NCBI GenBank assembly: GCA_000277445.1
Contig: AJWJ01000128.1
Location: forward strand, 1 to 48,306
Length of the DNA: 48,306 nt
Direction: 5' to 3'
Source of the DNA: Polysphondylium violaceum
Lineage: Eukaryota; Evosea; Eumycetozoa; Dictyosteliales; Dictyosteliaceae
Position numbers and translations under genes: made by a program. A model generated the notes under the pieces. That model was not told the DNA's origin. It ran no database searches and saw only the letters and a program-made list of their open reading frames with translations. This document shows positions 43,511 through 48,306 of this stretch, piece after piece. How positions within the stretch are numbered: the stretch's first letter is position 1; every line of letters starts with the position of its first letter.

Positions 43511-45085
43511 TTATTTAGGTGGGTTGTGGTGTGATGTTAGATAGGAGTCTGATTGCATTTCAACGATACGTGACACGGCTCTGCTAAACATAAATCTTTC
43601 TTCCTCGCCTGTGAAGCGGGAGAGTTGCTCGGGGGTGAGCGTGAGGTCGTCGGTAAGTTGACGAATGTCGGCACCAACTTCGGTGGCGTTGCCGTCAGAC
43701 ATAAAGAGCTGGCCGGGGGCGGCCTCGGCAGTGCATAAGAGTTTGACTTTGTGTTCGTAGAGCACGTCGACAAGGGTAATGAAACGACGGGCAAAGTTTT
43801 TGGTGGCCTCGTTCATCTTGGGCACGCCAGAGACAAACACGGTGTGATAGTGTTTAGAGATCTCGATATAGTCGTCGGCGCCCAAAGCCTTTTCGCAGAG
43901 CTCGCTAAACTCAAACCATGCAATGTTTCTCGACGATCGAGGCACAGTGACTTTACGTCCGGTGCTGAGGAGCAGGGTCTTTTGTTCGACGGGTTCGTCG
44001 TGTGTGAGTTGCTTAAAGAGCTGTTGGAGGGTGGCGGTGGTCTCGTCGTTGATGGGTGTGAGGTAGACCTTTTGGGTGCCACGTGTGCCCGATAGACGAT
44101 AGTCGAGACCTGAGTTGAGGTTGTGGACGATGCATTTGCTCTCGAGAAAGTGAATAAAGGGCACAAAGAGTTGACGATTCAGCCCGTTCTTGTACAGATC
44201 CATGGGTGGACGATTGGATGTGGTGACCAACACTGCGCCCAGATCAAACATCTGGCTAAACAAACGCTTGAGGATCATAGCGTCTGACACGTCTGTCACC
44301 TGAAACTCATCAAAACACAACAACCATGCCTCTTGCACCAATTGTCGCGAGAGCGGTGGAATGGGATCATTCTCATCGGCAGATTTAGTCTGACGCCACT
44401 TGTGTATTCGCTTGTGCACGTCCAACATAAAGTGATGGAAATGGATTCTCTTTTTCTTTTGAATGTCTATCGAGTTGAAAAACAAGTCCATGAGGAATGT
44501 CTTTCCACATCCTACGTCACCATGTAAATATAAACCTTTGATTAAACTTGCGTCCTGACTATTGGGATTGGTGGGTAATAGAGACACATCACTACCACCC
44601 CATATAGACGAAAACAACTTTGAGAATCTATTGTTTGGTTCAATGCCTGTACTGTTGGATGTTGATATAAAGAAATTGTGATGTTTGAGTTGATTATAAA
44701 GGTTTTGTAATAGCTTCACTGTACCCAATTGATGGGCGTCCACTTTAATCTTGTTTTCTTTGATCATTTGGTTATACAGTGACAAAGGTCCATCGGTTGG
44801 CTCCTCTTGTACACTCTTGATTATATTTTGAATTTCTCTTGTATCAATTTCATTTTTAGTTGATGCCAATGTTGTGGTTGTTGTAATATTACAGTATAGT
44901 CTTTGTTGTTGTTGTGGCTGTTTATTTCCAATATATCTATTGTTTATTGATTTTGTGTTTGTTGTTGTTGTTGTGGTAAATTGGCCATTTCTCTTACTAC
45001 GATTGAATAAACCTGTAGTGTTTTTATTGAATATAAAACTAGATAGTTTTCGATTTAAAGAGGTGGTTATTGTTCCTCTCAACAT
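43511..45085 (-). CDS. afg1l: AFG1/LACE1 (ZapE-like) mitochondrial ATPase
   Basis: AAA-like ATPase involved in quality control of mitochondrial inner-membrane proteins. Single exon, 524 residues. N-terminus MLRGTITTSLNRKLSSFIF is basic, hydroxylated and lacks acidic residues, as for a mitochondrial targeting peptide, and is followed by Thr/Gln-rich sequence. Walker A GLYLHGDVGCGKTFLMD; then KRIHFHHFMLDVHKRIHKWR, Walker B LLCFDEFQVTDVSDAMIL, TTSNRPPMDLYKNGLNR (sensor), FLESKCIVHNL, and a C-terminal FARRFITLVDVLYEHKVKLLCTAEA block, then EERFMFSRAVSRIVEMQS. Order and length fit the family. The 3' two-thirds of the gene is much richer in G+C than the 5' third and the surroundings. Confidence 0.95.
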   Translation of the reverse strand: MLRGTITTSLNRKLSSFIFNKNTTGLFNRSKRNGQFTTTTTTNTKSINNRYIGNKQPQQQQRLYCNITTTTTLASTKNEIDTREIQNIIKSVQEEPTDGPLSLYNQMIKENKIKVDAHQLGTVKLLQNLYNQLKHHNFFISTSNSTGIEPNNRFSKLFSSIWGGSDVSLLPTNPNSQDASLIKGLYLHGDVGCGKTFLMDLFFNSIDIQKKKRIHFHHFMLDVHKRIHKWRQTKSADENDPIPPLSRQLVQEAWLLCFDEFQVTDVSDAMILKRLFSQMFDLGAVLVTTSNRPPMDLYKNGLNRQLFVPFIHFLESKCIVHNLNSGLDYRLSGTRGTQKVYLTPINDETTATLQQLFKQLTHDEPVEQKTLLLSTGRKVTVPRSSRNIAWFEFSELCEKALGADDYIEISKHYHTVFVSGVPKMNEATKNFARRFITLVDVLYEHKVKLLCTAEAAPGQLFMSDGNATEVGADIRQLTDDLTLTPEQLSRFTGEEERFMFSRAVSRIVEMQSDSYLTSHHNPPK

Positions 45086-47958
45086 ATTGTTTTAATCATT
45101 AATGATATATTTAATCAATCACACTAATACTGCATATCACAGATTTTTACTCAGATTCATTTCGTTTTTTTTTTTTTTTTATGAAAAAAATTAAAAATTA
45201 AAAAAATTAATTAAAAAAATAAATTAATATATTTATACGGGGTACGGTGTTGTAAAAAGTTTTTTGTTTTATATGAAAATCTCATATATGTATAATGTAA
45301 CCCATTACTTCTTATACACAACGACAATACGGATTAGTCCTTTTTATAAAAATTTTAAAAAAAAATCTTATTTGTGATCTTTTTTGGAGTCCAAAGTTTG
45401 ACACCCCTTTGGCAAAAAACAGATTTTTTTAGTCACGCTGGGTGGCGACAAATGTGACATGTGTCATTTTGAATTTCAAAAAAAATGTGAAAAAAAAAAC
45501 ACAAAAAATATTTAAAATTTCACAGACACTACTCTCAAACACAACCATACTATCAGGATATTCTCCTCTTTATTATTATATATTTATTATATATGTATAT
45601 ATACATTTTATAAAAACTTCGACAAAACACCTGCTATATATCTTTTTAAAATAAAAACACCCAAAGATTGGTAAGAAGAGAATCACCTTTTTTTTTTAAC
45701 TAATTAGTATGTGTGTGAGTGTTGTGAGTTGTTATTCTCATTACAATTTTATAAAAACACATATTGAAAAAGGAAGGAAAAGAGAGCAAACACCATTGTA
45801 AGATTCATCTCGATTTATATGATGGGTATTGTTATTAAACTCATTATACACCACAAACCACCACAGTAAAAATAATTAATTAACAACTCAACTAGCCTTT
45901 TTAGGTTATTGGTATTTTGGATTGAAAAAATAGATAATATTGATAGTGTTTAGTACGTGTGATAGTAGTAAAAATGTTTATTTTTTACTACATGCTATAT
46001 GTGTGTGTTGAAAAAGATGGAGTGGTGTGTTGAAAAGTGGTAGAGATGGCAGAAAAAAAAGTGCGACCAAAAAAAGATATTTTTTTTTTTTGATAAAACA
46101 ACCATCAACACCACACTCACACCCATTACCACATTTTTCTTACCAGTTTCAATGGAGAGTGGATTTTTCCAGTGGGGTTCATCATAGTCTCCTTCTCTGC
46201 TCACTAATTTTTATCCTCAATTTATATCATTTTCTACCACACTCACCTTGTGTTGACCATTTATTATTATATTTTAATTTTGTTTTTGTTTTTCATTTTT
46301 GATACCTACTATTGTTGTTTATTGTTTTCCCTTTGATTCCTTTTTCCACTTTTATTTCTTTTGATTTGTGTTGTTGTTGTTGTTGTTTGTTTGTAATTTA
46401 ATTTATTTTAATTTTTAATTTATTTCAGGTAGCCTAAATTGATTGTATGTGCATGTGATCATCCTTTAAATTTTCATCTAAAATTTATCGATTGATTTTG
46501 GATCTCTTTCTTTGGAAATAAAAGCACTTCACCATTTTCCTATTTTTTTTTTTTGTTTTTATTTGTATCTTTTATGTAATACAAAATATTTTTTTGATTT
46601 TAATTTAAAATTATTATTATTTTTATTATCATTATTATTATTTTATTGTAATATCACTTTGAATTTGATAAAAAGATCTTTTATCAAAATCAATCAATCA
46701 AAAAAAATATCTCCATCATTTATTACTTTAGTATAATAAATATATATTGTCTTTGTTTTATATTTTATTTTTATTTTATTTTGTTTTCCTTACAAAACTA
46801 TAGTATTACATTATTAATTTATTATAATAGTAATTAAATTTGAAAAAACGGTATTATATTATTGTATTAATTTTGGCAATTTTTAAAAATATCATATCAC
46901 AATCAATCATATCAAATCTCCCACTTTTTTTAAAAAAAAAAAAAATTGATGCCACTACCCCCTAAATAGCTTTATCTTTAAAAGATTATATTGGGTTGTT
47001 TTTTTGTTTGTTGTTCACACCACTGCCCCAAAGGGCATTTTCATACTCACAACAGACTTTATTTTGAAAAAAAAAAATATTGTTATCTTTCAACCATTTG
47101 TGTTGTGTTATGTGTGTGTTTATTTTTTTGAAATAATTTTTTTTATGTATACACAAAATTAGTGATTCAAGTATATTTAATTGTGTGTGTGCGTGTGCGA
47201 AGATTGATAAAGAGTTTTCATTTATATGATATATTTTTTGTTTCATCTCGTTTGCATTCATGTGTGTGCAGATTGTAAAGAATTTTCATTTATATTTAAT
47301 TAATAGTGATAGAGATCATTGATATTAACCTCCCTCTCTATTTCATTTCTGATAGAATAGTAGTACCAATTTAAAGAATACACTAACCTCTGAGCCAAGC
47401 AAACAAGCAATCCAAACACACAATCACTTAAACTGTAATATCGTATTCATATCCATCACACCCTGTATCACCAATATGTAAGTATCATATATCCATCATC
47501 TATGTATCATATATCACTCTGTGTGTGTTTAATTAATCTATAGGTCGTGCAAACAACACCCTGTGTGTGAGTGTTGTGTGTGTCTGCACCAGAGAAAAAT
47601 CAGTCTCTTCACCAATCCCAGGACGAGAAAGATTTTGAAATTTTTATTTTTTTTGAATTTTGAGATTACTTTGCTTTACCTTTTGCGATATCTTTGATGA
47701 TCCTTTTATATTAAATTTAATAATTATGGACACAACGACTAAATAGTCAACCTCAGAAAAACAAAATGTATATAAACCATAAACAAGCCATATATTATTT
47801 CTACCACACCCACACCTACACATGTAAATAATATCATTTTTAATACTGAATTTGTGTATTAAATAAATCATTATCATCATCATCAGTATCAGCATTGGTG
47901 CACCATCATCATCACATCTCTTCTTTTCTTTATATATGGGTATTGTATGTGTGCGTGT

Positions 47959-47991
<33 letters not shown>

Positions 47992-48306
47992 ATTGAATAA
48001 GTTGGGAAAAACAAAAAAAACAAGATATTCCCACTATAGCCATATTATTTAAATATTTTAATATTTTTCTTTTTTTACCCTTCTGAAAGATAAACATTCA
48101 TCATTTGTGTGAGAGTGATATCATCTTTCTCAATCAAGCAAAGCATAATCATTTCATCACAATCACCAAATATAATCATCACCATCACTCATATCATTAT
48201 CACATTTCCCAATTGTGATGATAAAATTTAATTTAATTAAAATACCAAATTTATATTTCTTAAATTTCGTCTCGCTTTTTTGTTGAAAAAAAAAATTCTT
48301 TTTTTT
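45086..48306. other. Gene-poor A+T-rich end of window
   Basis: 3.2 kb in which I can support no gene on either strand; the few open frames are A/T- or CA/GT-rich and lack domain-like sequence. Intron-like junctions are present (for example ttttaatttatttcag/gtagcc near 46428, and gtaagt at 47479 with ctatag near 47542), so 5' untranslated exons of a plus-strand gene beyond the window are possible. It contains many CACAC/GTGTG stretches and the (GT)n repeat. Confidence 0.55.
47949..47991. repeat. (GT)n microsatellite
   Basis: A GT dinucleotide run of about 43 nt with two interruptions (gcgt and tatg). It lies in the gene-poor right end. Confidence 0.9.

Noticed and set aside
43751-44095. Val/Gly-rich plus-strand frame inside the AFG1-like gene
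   Set aside because: Arises from the high G+C content of the conserved region on the opposite strand; the minus strand encodes clear ATPase motifs.
46027-47261. Short frames in the right-hand gene-poor region
   Set aside because: Encode Phe/His/Leu or Asn/Ile-rich strings expected from A/T-rich DNA; no conserved motif or convincing start context.
1-48306. tRNA, rRNA or CRISPR arrays
   Set aside because: I looked for T-loop-like ggttcgaatcc patterns, rRNA-like G+C blocks and regularly spaced repeats, and saw none that form a gene or array; a covariance-model scan would be decisive.

Overview
The window is nuclear DNA of a social amoeba (dictyostelid). The non-coding DNA is extremely A+T-rich with long A and T homopolymers. 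Genes are compact with short (about 55-150 nt) GT-AG introns. Proteins carry Asn-, Gln- and Ser-rich insertions encoded by AAT/CAA runs, and trinucleotide microsatellites are frequent. It is not Dictyostelium discoideum-like in the extreme: coding regions are moderately G+C-rich, as in Cavenderia, Heterostelium or a related genus. I cannot name the species.

Left part (1-9.8 kb): poly(A)-binding protein (minus, three exons); a mitochondrial carrier (plus); MOB1 (plus, four exons); a four-exon short-chain dehydrogenase (minus); a five-exon universal-stress-protein gene (minus). All splice models were built by hand, and every one keeps an open frame across its junctions.

Middle-left (9.8-19.4 kb), the most accessory-looking part: two small intronless membrane-protein genes of unknown family in tandem; a 1059-residue secreted beta-sandwich-type surface protein (six exons); a diaminopimelate-epimerase-like gene swollen by Asn-rich loops; a small double-hydrophobic-segment protein. 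A 26-nt sequence occurs as an exact direct repeat just downstream of the surface-protein gene and of the epimerase gene.

Middle-right (19.9-35.7 kb): NOC3 (ribosome biogenesis), a degenerate-ankyrin-like family protein, DDX51/Dbp6-type RNA helicase, a second short-chain dehydrogenase, a probable N-myristoylated leucine-rich-repeat protein (LrrA-like), a nucleoplasmin-like acidic protein, and an OSCA/TMEM63 channel.

Right part (36.7-48.3 kb): TRMT2A-type tRNA m5U methyltransferase divergent from a TPR-SET-MYND protein; a UPF0652 (B-box plus DUF2009) protein; an AFG1/ZapE-type mitochondrial ATPase; then 3.2 kb with no gene that I can support.

There is no operon logic, as expected in a eukaryote. 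A loose theme is ribosome and RNA metabolism (PABP, NOC3, DDX51, TRMT2A, nucleoplasmin-like protein). I saw no tRNA, rRNA, CRISPR array, transposon or virus-like gene. The best candidates for something undescribed are the eukaryotic DapF-like enzyme, the tandem orphan membrane proteins, and the 26-nt repeat that marks two gene 3' ends.
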